64,000 nucleotides of DNA, from positions 223,550,904-223,614,903 of the forward strand of contig OY757309.1 in NCBI GenBank assembly GCA_963583905.1, given 5' to 3'. Both the position numbers and the translations under genes were made by a program. Below the pieces are notes generated by a model that saw nothing but the letters and a program-made list of their open reading frames with translations, ran no database searches and had not been told where the DNA came from. Shown here in pieces: positions 34,648 through 45,660 of the stretch (positions are counted from its first letter, which is position 1; every line of letters starts with the position of its first letter). The stretch comes from Stenurella melanura. Its lineage: Eukaryota > Arthropoda > Insecta > Coleoptera > Cerambycidae.

Positions 34648-35144
34648 AATTAAGATAATGCCACAAATAACATTTAGACAATATTCTAAATCTATTTGAA
34701 AAAAAAGATTTTTGAAAATTTAAAATGGAAAAAAATTTTAAATTTTGAAAATTTTGTATAAAATGGATGAAAAAAAATTTTTTTAGTCAAATTTCCACGT
34801 TTCATAACTAAACATATTTCAAAAACAATTTTTTTGAAAATTTAAAAAAATTTGAAATTTTTTTATAAAATGGGTCATGGAAAAAAATGTTTTTCTTAAA
34901 TTTCCACGTTTCATGACATTCTAAATATAATTCAAAAAAATAAATTTTTGTTGAAAGCTTTAGAAAATCATATATTTTTTAAAATTTTTTACCACTACAA
35001 TAGAATAGATGATGGAAAAAATGTTTTTTCTTCAATTTTGAAATTCGCACGTTTCATTATATTCTAAGCCTATTTCAACAAAAACAATGTTTTGCAAATT
35101 AAAAAAAACCGAAAGTTTCAAAAGAGAATTCCCCCACCACTATA

Positions 35145-37308
35145 CAGGGTGTTTCACTTAAAAGTCCCCAGGCCATTATCTCTAAAACTAATAAAGATAT
35201 TTTATTTTTGTAAATGGCAAATGATTGATACCAAAGAAAGGTTTATGTATGTTCCTACATATTACATTTTTTTTTCTAATAACGCTTCTAATAAAACGGC
35301 TCCCAAAGCTTAAAGTAAGTAAGACAACAAAGAAAATACACACTAATTTAGAATGGGCTAAATTTATATTAACAATTCAGTAAAGAACGTAAACAAAAGT
35401 TTTATAAACAAACATTTAAAAACTATCGAAATATTATTAAAAATGAAATTAAACTAATTTCTTTCTTATTAGTAGGTACTTATTATATTAAATGTTCAAA
35501 ATTTCTCCCTTCTTCATGAATACACATATTGTACCGTTTCAGTAACTCTTCATTGCAAACTTTTTGTAACGTATGTCTATTTATAGCAGCAACACTTGCA
35601 TATATTTTATTATACAAATCGGCCATATCCTCAATGGGTTCAATGTACACTACACTTTTTAAATACCCCCAAAGGTAAAAATCTAATGGAGTCAAGTCAG
35701 GTGATCGTGCTGGCCATCTGACTACTCCATTAGTACCAATCCATCTCTGAGGGTACATTTCATTAAGACAATCTTTGACTAGTACTGAGTTATGAGTTAT
35801 GGGTGGTGCACCATCTTGGTGAAACCAAATATTCTCCTGGTTATGAGGGATACTCTCTAATAATCCTGGCAATACATTTCTCAAAAATATCTCATATTTT
35901 CTTCCATTTAAAGTCCCATGGAATAGATATGGTCCAATAATATATGAATTTAATATTCCACACCACACGTTAACTCCAAAAGTTACCTGATTTCGGGTCA
36001 TTCTCATCCATCTAGGATTATTTTGTGACCAGTATCGGCAGTTATGCTTACTCACAACTCCGTTGTTGTGAAAACGGCGTTCATCGCTCCAGAGCACATT
36101 TTTTTTAAAATTTGGGCATTCTTCAGAAAGAACTGAAAGTTCAGCTAGAAAATGTAATCTTCGTTCATAATCACCAGGCCTTAAATGATGGATCAATTTA
36201 AATTTGTATGGATGGTATTTATTTGATTTTAATATTCTATGGCACGAAGATATCGACAGATTAGTTTCCGATGCCAATTTCCGGAGAGAACATTGAGGAT
36301 TGTTGACAACACTATTTAACACCAAGGCTGTATTTTCGTCGTTTCTAACTGGCCTATTTCTGTTACGAATAGTTTTCTTAAAACTACCCCAGTTTCTTAA
36401 ATTTTTAAACAGCATGATAAATGTTTTTTTATCTGGTGTAGGTCTATTTGGAAATCGTAAACAAAACAATCGTTTTGCTTGTCGGGAATTTCTTTTGCAT
36501 TCACCGTATATTAAAATCATATTTAACTTCTTATCTTCATTGGTGTATCTAACCATTTTTTAAATTTATGTTTTTTTATTGCCTTATTTGGATTAATTTG
36601 CTTTGAATTGTTTCTAAGTACACTATTTCTGTTTGAAACTATGATTGAAATGCACCAACTACAAACTTTGTTTAATAACTGTCAAACTTAAAATTAAATC
36701 AAAGCCTACTAATATCTCTTAAGTAGATTTTTCATTACCATTCTAAATTAGTGTGTATTTTCTTTGTTGTCTTACTTACTTTAAGTTTTGGGAGCCGTTT
36801 TATTAGAGGCGTTATTAGAAAAAAAAATGTAATATGTAGGAACATATGGATATTGGTTCATCATGTTAGTTCCGGTTTGGCCGGAAGTGGTAAACATAAT
36901 TTTATGATAGTGTATTATATCACTTTCCTTATCTTGAAAAAAAGTGTTTGGTAACCAATATTCTATAATAAATAATAAATAAATTATAGGGATTTATCAA
37001 AATTCACGTGTACTGGCATTAATGAAAGAAACTCATGTAACTCCAAAACGGCTTGTTTTTTGTAAATTCTCTATACCATCAAAATTATTCACAAATTATT
37101 GTTTAATCACAAGACTTATGTTTCAAGGTTCCAGCCATCAAAAAATAGTTTTGCATCGCAGCGCCATGTCTGTGTGCTATTGAGGAAAAATTCTAATCAC
37201 CGTTATTTAAACCTTTCTTTGGTATCAATCATCTGCCATTTACAAAAATAAAATATCTTTATTAATTTTAGAGATAATGGCCTGGGGACTTTTAACTGAA
37301 ACACCCTG
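35145..37308 (-). mobile_element. Tc1/mariner-type transposon, likely complete
   Basis: Ends CAGGGTGTTTCA and its complement are flanked by TA on both sides (TATA on each flank). The terminal inverted repeat is about 100 bp at the very ends and continues internally (35,250-35,355 with 36,737-36,845). The right side holds about 360 extra bp (36,847-37,207) that the left lacks. An uninterrupted transposase gene fills the centre. The element sits in the 100-bp repeats of family D. Confidence 0.9.
35483..36556 (-). CDS. Tc1/mariner-type (DDE_3) transposase, intact
   Basis: A 357-residue protein would cut and join the ends of its own transposon at TA sites. The start ATG at 36,556 opens MVRYTNEDKKLNMILIYGEC, an N-terminal helix-turn-helix of the DUF4817 kind. 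A second HTH follows at about residues 90-125 (CSLRKLASETNLSISSCHRI). The catalytic domain begins with VLWSDERRFHNNG (first Asp), has IWFHQDGAPPITHNS (second Asp) and WPARSPDLTPLDFYLWGYLK (third Asp). The C-terminus NEELLKRYNMCIHEEGRNFE is the usual end. There are no stops or frameshifts and length is normal. AT-rich 5' and 3' UTRs separate it from the terminal repeats. It is the best candidate for an active gene in the window. Confidence 0.93.
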   Translation of the reverse strand: MVRYTNEDKKLNMILIYGECKRNSRQAKRLFCLRFPNRPTPDKKTFIMLFKNLRNWGSFKKTIRNRNRPVRNDENTALVLNSVVNNPQCSLRKLASETNLSISSCHRILKSNKYHPYKFKLIHHLRPGDYERRLHFLAELSVLSEECPNFKKNVLWSDERRFHNNGVVSKHNCRYWSQNNPRWMRMTRNQVTFGVNVWCGILNSYIIGPYLFHGTLNGRKYEIFLRNVLPGLLESIPHNQENIWFHQDGAPPITHNSVLVKDCLNEMYPQRWIGTNGVVRWPARSPDLTPLDFYLWGYLKSVVYIEPIEDMADLYNKIYASVAAINRHTLQKVCNEELLKRYNMCIHEEGRNFEHLI

Positions 37309-37480
37309 TATACAGTAGATGATGTTATCAGGTTTTCTCTGTAATAATAGGGCTAACTACGTGGCGATTATAATTTTCTTACGTCATCTCTTAATTAATA
37401 ATTTTTTAGAGTGGCCGTCTTGTAAGAATAAAGAGGGAAGTTCTGTGTAAATACCTTTACCGATTTCTTACTACGTGTAC

Positions 37481-38488
37481 AAGTAAACCATTGTAGGATG
37501 GCCAACATCCGCGCAGGGAGAGAAGAAATATCGACGCTGTTGAATAGAGACAAGTTTCTTAACTATGAACGTAGTACAGTCGGGGGAAGAAGTTTAAGTA
37601 AAAGGTGCTCTCTTATTCCTCAACAATCCGGGTATGTCACAGGCCAATTGATGTTTTCGATTGAACAACAGTTCTTTGTACACGTAACATTAATGTTTAT
37701 AAGTAGATACTTCTAATAGTACCTATGTATTAAATATAAGTTATACACTACAAGCACTTTTGTCAAGACTGTACCGATGTTTACACGAGAAAGGAACATA
37801 AACAAGTGAGCTCCGTAAAGGTGGGGTGGTTTCAACTACTGCGCATCCTAATCTCGTTGGCCATTCTAGGATGGTCGACCTGTACATACTCTTACAACTT
37901 CCCATTGGCGCGCGGGAACTAGTTATAGCTGACCTGAATTTAATATGTAGGGATAGCAAACCAATGTATTCATTAGAATGTCTCTAGTGGAATTCAACTA
38001 CCACTTTAGAGAAGGCGCTAGTAGTGTAGCTTCCAGTCAATATTATTCCAGGGAAATTTAGAAAATTCGAGGCTCTATTCCAGGAGGGATTGCAATATTT
38101 TTGTACCTAAATATGGAAAGGTTTCCCGTGCGTGCGGTAGCTCGTATTTTGAAGGAGAGTAAGAGGGCGTGGATAAAAAGGGTGGACACTAAAAGAGGGC
38201 TCCACTTGACGATAAGATGTAGTGATATAATTTTGCCAGCCAAGGAGCAAAATTAAATTGCTTGCAATCGTGCGATAAAATTTTAAAAACCTAGACTTAA
38301 TATCAAATTATAAGATATAACAATCAGATCTCAAAATCGTGGTAAATGTCAAATAAATGTCAGGAATATTAGTCCGGAAAGCAAAAAATTTAGACATTAA
38401 GATTAATTTGTTGAAAAAAGAAGTGAGATGTACAAAGAGTAAAGAATTACTACCTAAACTCAATTCACACACAATGGAAGAAATTCTA
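37481..38488. other. No recognisable feature
   Basis: AT-balanced DNA. Short frames at 37,498-37,716 (+) and 37,741-37,959 (-) show no known motif. Nothing else is supported. Confidence 0.45.
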
Positions 38489-40149
38489 CAGGGTGTCATT
38501 AGTTTCATGTCATTAAAAAAACTGGTAATAGGGACCGACTAGACAAACAGAAAACCTATATGACCTTTTTCTCTAGGGGCACTTTGAAAAAAACTGACCT
38601 GGGTTTACATTTTTAATGTTATGGTAGGAAAGATTTGAGAACCACTGTTTTTCAGGGTCAATGGATGTTATAGTTCCGAATATTAGAAATAATAAAAAAC
38701 TGTAATACCCGACTTGTGTTCCCGTCGGTAGAAGTGCGGCACTTTGATGGGATTATTTGTAATGAACTATTTATACCACTAATTATGAAAATGTAAATAA
38801 TTCCTTCTCTTTCGGCACAACGCAAGCATAGCATGGCCTCAGGGGTTTAAATAGGATTTGTTTACATGTGTTTTTTAATTTGGAACAAAGCTATTGTAGC
38901 TTTTATTGTCGTTTATAAGAATTTATAAAATTTAAAACTGATCTATTAACATTTGTAACATTGTGTTGAAAGCTTAAAAAATTAGTAATTGTTTTATGAA
39001 ATTGGGAAACGAACAGTTAGACTTCCGAGATACAATAAAAGAAATTAGTTGTGTATTTTAAGTTAGGGAAAAATCTGATTTTTTTAACGAATTGAGCGCA
39101 TAATTTTTCCCAATCAGGTATCGAAAACTAAAAATCAAGTCTTTGGTTTCTATGAAAATCAGTGTAAACAGTAATAAACAGATAAAAACAAGACAACGAA
39201 TACTAATAATAATAATCATACCTTTAATGCCCAATACGTAACACCCAATAACTGAACAATTCTTTTGAATTTTTTACAAAAATTGTTCGAAATGACCTCC
39301 ATCTCCACGTATACACATTTCGGTACTTCGAACTAATAACATACTTACTCCGTCCAACACATTTGGTAAATTAGGATCATTTTTTATGGTTTCTGTGCAC
39401 ATTAAAATGCGTCGTTGCAATTGTTCTAAAGCTCTTCCGCACCATCTGCATTTCCACCACTTTCTCCATGTACCAAGTCCATATCCGCGAGCTCTGGATA
39501 AGTGTAATCTCCCATAATGTCCAAAATCTGCGTTTTAAAACACCACATTAAACTGTGAATTAACGGTATCAAGAAAGAAAACAAAAAGAAAAACTTGGTC
39601 CAAAATCCAAAAAGTAACACAAAAAGCACGAACGAGAAGTAGTGTCTTACGTAACCAAGCACTAGCGACTTGAACGATAAGTCAATGAAATAAATCTTAA
39701 CATAAGTGGCAAAAAATTCAAAAAGAAAACAGACAAAACCAAGGAACGGGTACGTCGCGTCATGCGTGCGTTCTTTACCAAGTAAGGACAAAACTGAAAT
39801 TATTACTTGAGAATATTACAAGGGAGAGATAGCACGCCTAATAGGATAATTGGCCGCGAAGAAGCAAAAATCATGACGATGTCCTCTGTCCGTCGCTTTT
39901 AACTGCTTTGTCGGCATAGTTATTTGCAGGAATGTCAGAGTATCTCGTGCGACAAGACGCGAGGCAATAAAACCTACTCCAATATGCCAGCAGTTCTCAA
40001 ACTAGGTTATTAAGTATTTTGGAAATTTTTGTTTATTTTTTTTCTCCAAAACTATGAGCTTTAGACCTCATGTTATATACGGTTTTTTTGTTTGTCTTGT
40101 CTTTCCCTACCACCAGTTTTTTTAATGACATGAAACTAATTTCACCTTG
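38489..40149 (-). mobile_element. Second Tc1/mariner-type transposon, internally decayed
   Basis: Terminal inverted repeats of about 70 bp start CAGGGTGTCATTAG and, inverted, CAAGGTGAAATTAG. They share ATTAGTTTCATGTCATTAAA and AAACTGGT, and TA flanks both ends (38,487-38,488 and 40,150-40,151). Similarity of the ends (CAGGGTG) to the 35-kb element and the transposase remnant within place it in the same superfamily. Confidence 0.82.
39275..39480 (-). pseudogene. Tc1/mariner-type transposase C-terminal remnant
   Basis: The minus strand reads ALEQLQRRILMCTETIKNDP, NLPNVLDGVSMLLVRSTEMC and IRGDGGHFEQFL, then a stop. This is the C-terminal block of the same transposase type as the intact gene at 35.5 kb (compare its CIHEEGRNFEHLI end). 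No catalytic residues remain. The overlapping 121-codon minus-strand frame (39,426-39,791) is in another phase and mostly hydrophobic low-complexity sequence, so I do not accept it as a gene. Confidence 0.65.
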
Positions 40150-40361
40150 TATATATCTGACTATAACAAAATTTTACCGCAGATCTAAATTTATCCTAAG
40201 AATAAAATTCTTTCGCAACCACGACTTAAGTACTATACAACAGTCAGTTCTATTTTGAAAGAAATGATATATTAAATTTAAAACTTATCACTAAGATGCG
40301 ACGTAAGTGGGCGAGAGTGCACTAACAATTGCAATGCTCGCTGGGTAAAACTAGATATTAA

Positions 40362-40762
40362 GGTGGCCATTCCCTAGAAAGAGTCATTCCATAGGGAAAT
40401 ATTTATTATTTTTGGCCATAACTTTTTTTTCCTAGTACGTATATTTAAAAGAACTATAAAAGTACCTAAACAGAACCATAACAAAACTATTACAATGAAT
40501 TTTCATTCAATAGTTTCAGTTGTTTGCAAAATAGCTAAATTTAAATTTAAATATTACGTTAATCTTCATATTTCGTAGTTATAAATCGAGCTATTTTGCA
40601 AACCACTGAAATTATTGAGTGAAAATTCATAGTAATAGTCTTGTTATGGTTCTACTTAGGTATTGTTATAGTTTTTTTTAAATATACGTACTAAGAAAAA
40701 AGTTATGGGCAAAAATAATAAATATTTCCCTATTGGATGTCTCTTTCTAAGGAATGGCCACC
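40362..40762. mobile_element. Palindromic MITE flanked by TTAA
   Basis: Ends GGTGGCCATTCC and GGAATGGCCACC are flanked by TTAA (40,358-40,361 and 40,763-40,766), the piggyBac-type target. The arms pair almost through to the centre near 40,560, sharing AAATATTTATTATTTTTG, CATAACTTTTTT, ATACGTA and AATTTTCA. No coding capacity. Confidence 0.82.
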
Positions 40763-41306
40763 TTAATGAATAATCTAAAATAAGTATATTCTACTAAAAA
40801 TATCCAAAAATATCCAAAGGTTTACTAGCATCCCATGGTATCATGCATTACTTTCACAATAAAGACCTTATAATATTTCAATATTCTAGACATAAATTTA
40901 GAATTCAATTTGTAGTATGATTTACTTTAATATTATGTTAAGAAAATTACTAAACAAAACTATGATAATGATTTCAAAAAATAGTGTATGATTTTGAGAA
41001 TATTTTTCACCGGATCATTAATAATAATGTAAACGGCTGCCTAAGGAATCGCTAATTCCACATACAGATTTTTCATCCAAGTCTCTTTAAAGCAAAACAT
41101 CCTGACTGTATTTGCACTGTAGTATGTGGAAATAATTGGTCATAGAATTTTAATAACATAATATTTGATGCAGATGCAAAAAAAATTTAGAAGATGTCTT
41201 CTAGCACATACGTCAAAAATGAAGTTTCTTGAAAAATATTATAAATAAATCTGAGGTCTAGGTCTCTCACATATACACCAAATCTTAAGTTTCTGTACTC
41301 TTACCA

Positions 41307-43378
41307 CACAGCGAAAAATGTGTGTGATATTTTACCACAATTGTAGAAAATTGTACTCCAAATTGGTCTTAAAATGGTGAGAGGAACAATTTGTGCAAAT
41401 AAACAATACGTTTTTGGGGCAATGATTTTGTACAGTGTATGCATTAACATTGTTTGAAATTTTTGTACAAACTTAAAAATCACATAAATTGAATTCTTTA
41501 CAAATTTGAATTATGGTTGCATAAAAATACATAATTTTATTCCACTTGTGGAAGTTAGTTTCTACAATTTGTGTGAAATTTTTAAATATATTCTGAAGGT
41601 TTCCTAAACAAACATTCACATCTAAACCTCTTCATTTGTAAAATATATTTACAAAAAATTGTGCTCTTAAGTGACACAATGTTTACAGTTTTTAAAAAGA
41701 ATGTGTTTTAGTTTTCCACAATTTCTAAATGAGAAATCCTCAAATTGTATGTTTATTTTGTCAACTTTGTAATTCATTGTGCACAATATATACACTTAAT
41801 TCAAAGAATGAACAGCTTCTTGTAATGTATGAACCGGAGTTAGTTTTGCACAATTTATTACTCTATAATCTCCAAATTATGTATATATTTTTTGGTTCAC
41901 TGTGCACTCATTTCACACACTATATGTATCCACTTCATTTTAATTGTATTATTCTGTAACACAAATTGTGAAATATTATTTCCAAAATTGAAGGTATTCC
42001 TAAAAGATTTCAATAAAAAAAATTAAAGAATAAATATTTTATTTTAACAGAACAACAATACATAATAGAGCATGCATTTATATATTGTCATATGGTAAAT
42101 GAAAACATTTCAATTTTTTTAAATACAAATAAATTTTATATGCATAAAGTTTTAGTTGAAAAGAAGTAGGTGACTTATATTTATGCTTAAAATAAATCCA
42201 TTTAATAATTCTAATTTGGATGGGTTCCAGTACTACTTCTTTTTAGCTTCTATTAACGCAGTTTGTAGTAATAAAGCTTATGTCGTAGTTACGTTATATT
42301 CTTAAAAAAAATAACATTTATCAGTTCATCACCAAAATCAAATGTATTGTTTACCATCAGAATATCTTCGTTTTGAAGCAGTTCTTTTACAAGTTTGCCT
42401 TTTGGGTTTAGTACTTTAGGAACAACTTTCCGTCGCTTCGCATAAGAAAACGAAATTACTCTCAAGCTGTAAACGAAATCAAGTATTAGAAGATAGGTAT
42501 CATGCATTGTTCGCATATAAACAAGAAACCATTTTTATATTTATATGTTGACGAAATTAATTTAAGAGAACTATATGCAAATCTGTAACTCTGTTTGAAG
42601 TACTTACCTCTGTGAATGCTGCATGGAAATACATCTAGGAAACCCCACTCGGTTAATAAGTTTTCAACAAATTCCATCACAAATGTATGTACTTGTATAA
42701 TTCGAAAGTGTACGTCTTCACTTAACGAAATATCACCTGGATCTGATGCGTAATTGCCTGCGCGTATATGCGTAGCATGGCCGGCGCAGTCAGTACAATT
42801 TTTAACCAATAAACTTTACGTGAAACAAATGAAACAATTATAAAAAAATTTAAAACAATATCATCAAACTGATTGTGAATAGTATGTCTTTAAATTGTGC
42901 AATTTGTGCGGGCGGCATAGATTACTATTATTGTTCAGCGGAAATAAATATATTGGGACTCCTACTTTCACAAGTTTGTCAACAACCGTTTATAAAATAA
43001 AATAACACTTTTATGTTACACAAGTTGTGCAAATCCTTTAAACAATTACTTAAAACTAATTGTAAATAGAATGGCAACAAAATATATAGTTTGAGGATAC
43101 TATTAACAATTAATTTAGTTAAATTGGCTATGATTTGTTGAGAAAAATTAAATAAATTTATCTCTAAATTTCGCCAATTTGTTGGTCGAAGTTTTCAATA
43201 AATTCATCGTAACTAAATCTTTATATTGGATAAATAAAACGCACAAGAATTATGCACAATTAAAATGTGTAAAACTATATAACGTTGTGCCCTAAAAGTT
43301 TATAATTGTTTAGAGAAATGCAACAAGACGTTGTTCCACAACATTGTGCAAAATGTTCCAAAACGATTTCTCTCTGTG
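41307..43378. mobile_element. Element C, copy 2 (uninterrupted)
   Basis: 2,072 bp with ends CACAGCGAAAAATG and, inverted, CACAGAGAGAAATCG. A 2-bp CA duplication is seen (41,305-41,306 and 43,379-43,380), with the family A host rejoining exactly. It is collinear with copy 1 at 14,683-19,516 and shows where the LINE entered that copy. The right part is moderately rich in conserved inverted TTGTGCAA-type motifs, which may be binding sites. No transposase is recognised. Confidence 0.8.
42355..42466 (-). pseudogene. Exon-like segment in element C copy 2
   Basis: The minus strand has CGTTTACAG before an open segment with ISFSYAKRRKVVPKVLNPKG and KLVKELLQNED, followed by GATG/GTAAACA. Splice-like boundaries are the same as in copy 1. 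A separate minus-strand frame (42,486-42,809) holds SDPGDISLSEDVHFRIIQVH and FVENLLTEWGFLD, again shared with copy 1 around its LINE insertion. These may be two exons of one element-borne gene. The protein is unknown to me. Confidence 0.4.
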
Positions 43379-43555
43379 CAGCTTTCTTTACTTAGTTTCC
43401 CTAATTTACCTCTACTTACCCCCCACCCCTTCAACGGAATCATCTCAATCTCATAATCTAGTACCAGATCTTGTTATAATACATACTTCTACTAAATTTC
43501 AAGCGAAAATCAAAATTTTAATTTATCAGCCCCTTTAATAATGGAGTGGGGTGAT

Positions 43556-44760
43556 GTACTTATTTCTCCCCATTGAAGCTTTAGACAACTTGCAACATTT
43601 ATGTAGGTCGGGCGGCACTTATCTGGCGTATTTTTACATTTTTTATATCTTCTTATGGATGTAATGAACACCATAAAAAGGGATACGTAGCCAGAAACAG
43701 ACCTTGAATTTGGTCTAATTTTACCGAATATTACTGACCTAATCAATATTATCAGTACTACTATCTCTCCTGGTACGGATACACTGGACACCTTGCGGAA
43801 TCTCAAGAATCCCAAAAGCAATCAGTCTGATATTAAAAATACATAATAGCGATTAATTGACTTCAAATTTCCTTTAAAATGTTTTTACTTCAGCTTTAAA
43901 AATAAAGAAATTATGTGCAAAACAATTAGTATGTTGTAAATTTAGAGCTTTGGCGCTGTCATTGGTTAAATAATGAAAATTATAAAAGTTCGCGTTCGTA
44001 TTTTTAAAGCACTCAATTTAGAAAATATTATTCTTAAAATTGAAGAAATATTTCGCGGTTTTACTGACAAATATTGGTTTAAGAGAATGACAGAATAGAA
44101 TAATAACGCTTATTAAACGATATTTCATTGATTCTTTTAAAGTCGGTAGAATTATAATAGTTTGGAAATATAAAAAAGTTCAAATGTGGCGCTTGGACTA
44201 TTAGTTGCCAAAAGAAGTATTATAATTACGTAAAATGTGTTCATAACGCAAAATGAAACTTTTAAAACTACCCTCAAAATTTTCGTCCACTATAGCGTTA
44301 AAGACGATGGCTGAAATACGATAAGCGAAAAGATACAGAATTATTATAAGCAAACATCGTATTTAGACAATACATAACAAATTACTATATCTATCAGTAT
44401 TTTTTTATTAAACTAAAATATTTAATTATGGTCGTTTATCAACTTCTAAAGTTCCAGACCTGTGCTCCTATTCAATTTATACAATCATTCTCTCTCATTT
44501 TCCCTTGTTCCTGCGGTCTACGTTTAGATTAATATCTCCGATAACATACAAAATTTTCCAGACGAATTTCATTTTGAAGCTAAATTTTCTCAGACACCTA
44601 CACTTGTTATCTATTACATACACGTATCGTATAATACGGAAAGTTTGTTTTATAATGTTAAAGCGTCAAACAAAAGGATAACTTCAAGGTACTCATTTCA
44701 GAAATTAATTGCTATTGCAGATATTACTATATCTCTTCTGATAGTTTGTAATTATGTCAC
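43556..44760. other. No recognisable feature
   Basis: AT-rich. The 103-codon minus-strand frame at 43,510-43,821 overlaps the family A fragment and lacks any motif. Nothing else is seen. Confidence 0.45.
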
Positions 44761-44764
44761 TAGA

Positions 44765-45005
44765 ACGTGGAAACGGTGCCTTTGTTAACTGTATATAATA
44801 AGCGGTATCCATCAGATGAGCCTAAATCTTATCGATCAATCAGCGACAATATCTTAGAAGTGAAGCTCTCACAAGGAGTATCACATCACTCAAAATAATT
44901 TGCCTATCGACCTGGAAAACCAACGAAAAATTGCTCTACATGGCAGATCACTGAAAAGATATTTGCGGCAAAAGAAGTGGGGATGCATTTGATAGCACCT
45001 CTTTT
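44765..45005 (+). pseudogene. Possible LINE RT N-terminal fragment
   Basis: Broken frames read TVPLL-VYNKR-PSDEPKSYR and then FAYRPGKPTK with ITEKIFAAKEVG. These resemble the N-terminal RT blocks of R1/jockey-type LINEs (P-K-S-Y-R-P-I-S and Q-x-A-Y-R-x-G-K-S-T-E-x-A-L...EKI...A-K). There are several frameshifts and the catalytic core is missing. It abuts the 3' end of a LINE on the other strand. Confidence 0.35.
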
Positions 45006-45009
45006 AAAT

Positions 45010-45660
45010 CCATAGATAGATAGATCTTTTATTGGTCATATAAACACAAATTATGCTTTAACACGTCAAATAAAAATAAAAATATAGCAAGGAACCAACA
45101 AAACAGTGGTTCTCTTAAATAAAAAAAAATACACAGTAAGTAAAACAAATAAATAACACATAGAGTAAATAACAATAACAATATAGCACATAAATTAACG
45201 AACAAATAATCATGATCATACAAGAGTAAGTTTATAAAATTAAACGGGAAAAATCAGTCAACAGGAATTCGTCGAAATCATAGAATGCATTATCAAGGAG
45301 GAATCGTTTAATTACGTATTTGAAGCGAGTACAATCAAGTGACACATTAAAAAATTTTACTGCATAATAGCATGTCCCGTTTCTGGTTTTTGAAAGTCGC
45401 AAAAAATCCAAATATATATTACCCCTATTATAACGAATTGAGTACGTATGGACACTTTCACATGTTATATAATTGTTTAAGTCTTTTAAAAACATTCCTA
45501 CAATCATACAAAAATCCGCGAAAAGAAAAGGAGAATACAGTCCCCAACAATTAAATGGATAAAGTTTATGGTAAGAAGGGAAACAATTACCATAGATCTG
45601 GGGGAGGAGCCCGCCATGGTGATAACGATTAAGAGATGTCTGATGGTGGAGTTTTACCAC
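45010..45660 (-). pseudogene. LINE polymerase C-terminus with 3' end
   Basis: On the minus strand a 142-codon frame ends with SVHTYSIRYNRGNIYLDFLR, then LSKTRNGTCYYAVKFFN, FKYVIKRFLLDNAFYDFDEFL and a stop at 45,232. This is the post-RT tail found in jockey/CR1-type insect LINEs (compare the plus-strand fragment at 2,036-2,364). About 220 bp of AT-rich 3' UTR follow. The 3' terminus has CCAATAAAAGATCTATCTAT, a polyadenylation-like AATAAA with a short (ATCT)n tail at about 45,012-45,030. RT and endonuclease are absent. Confidence 0.7.

Larger units (their letters stand above)
32934..37480 (+). mobile_element. Family D GTCY/minisatellite element, copy 1 (with two insertions)
   Basis: Head hairpin ACTTCCCTGGC...AAAGGGAAGT at 32,934-32,963 is followed by a conserved 90 bp and (GTCT/GTCC)n at 33,052-33,111. 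A conserved block with TACTTGACGGAGAACAGCC comes next, then about ten 100-bp units with TTTCCACGTTTCATGACATT cores. The foldback at 34,112-34,647 and the mariner-type transposon at 35,145-37,308 interrupt it. The end (37,313-37,480) matches 48,790-48,937 in copy 2, for example GAGGGAAGTTCTGTGTAAAT. Confidence 0.68.
41030..43555 (-). mobile_element. Family A fragment, copy 3 (hosting element C)
   Basis: The tail block (GCTGCCTAAGGAATCGCTAA...CAGATTTTTCATCC) begins near 41,036 and one minisatellite unit follows. It is cut at CTGTACTCTTACCA (41,306) and resumes at CAGCTTTCTTTACTTAG (43,379). It fades at about 43,555 after AATAATGGAGTGGGG. No head or GTCY run is present. Confidence 0.72.

Noticed and set aside
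39426..39791. 121-codon minus-strand frame with membrane-like segments
   Set aside because: Lies within a deleted mariner-type element, overlaps its transposase remnant in another phase, and is T-rich low-complexity sequence.
45029..45223. 64-codon hydrophobic minus-strand frame
   Set aside because: It falls in the AT-rich 3' UTR of the LINE fragment that ends at about 45,010.
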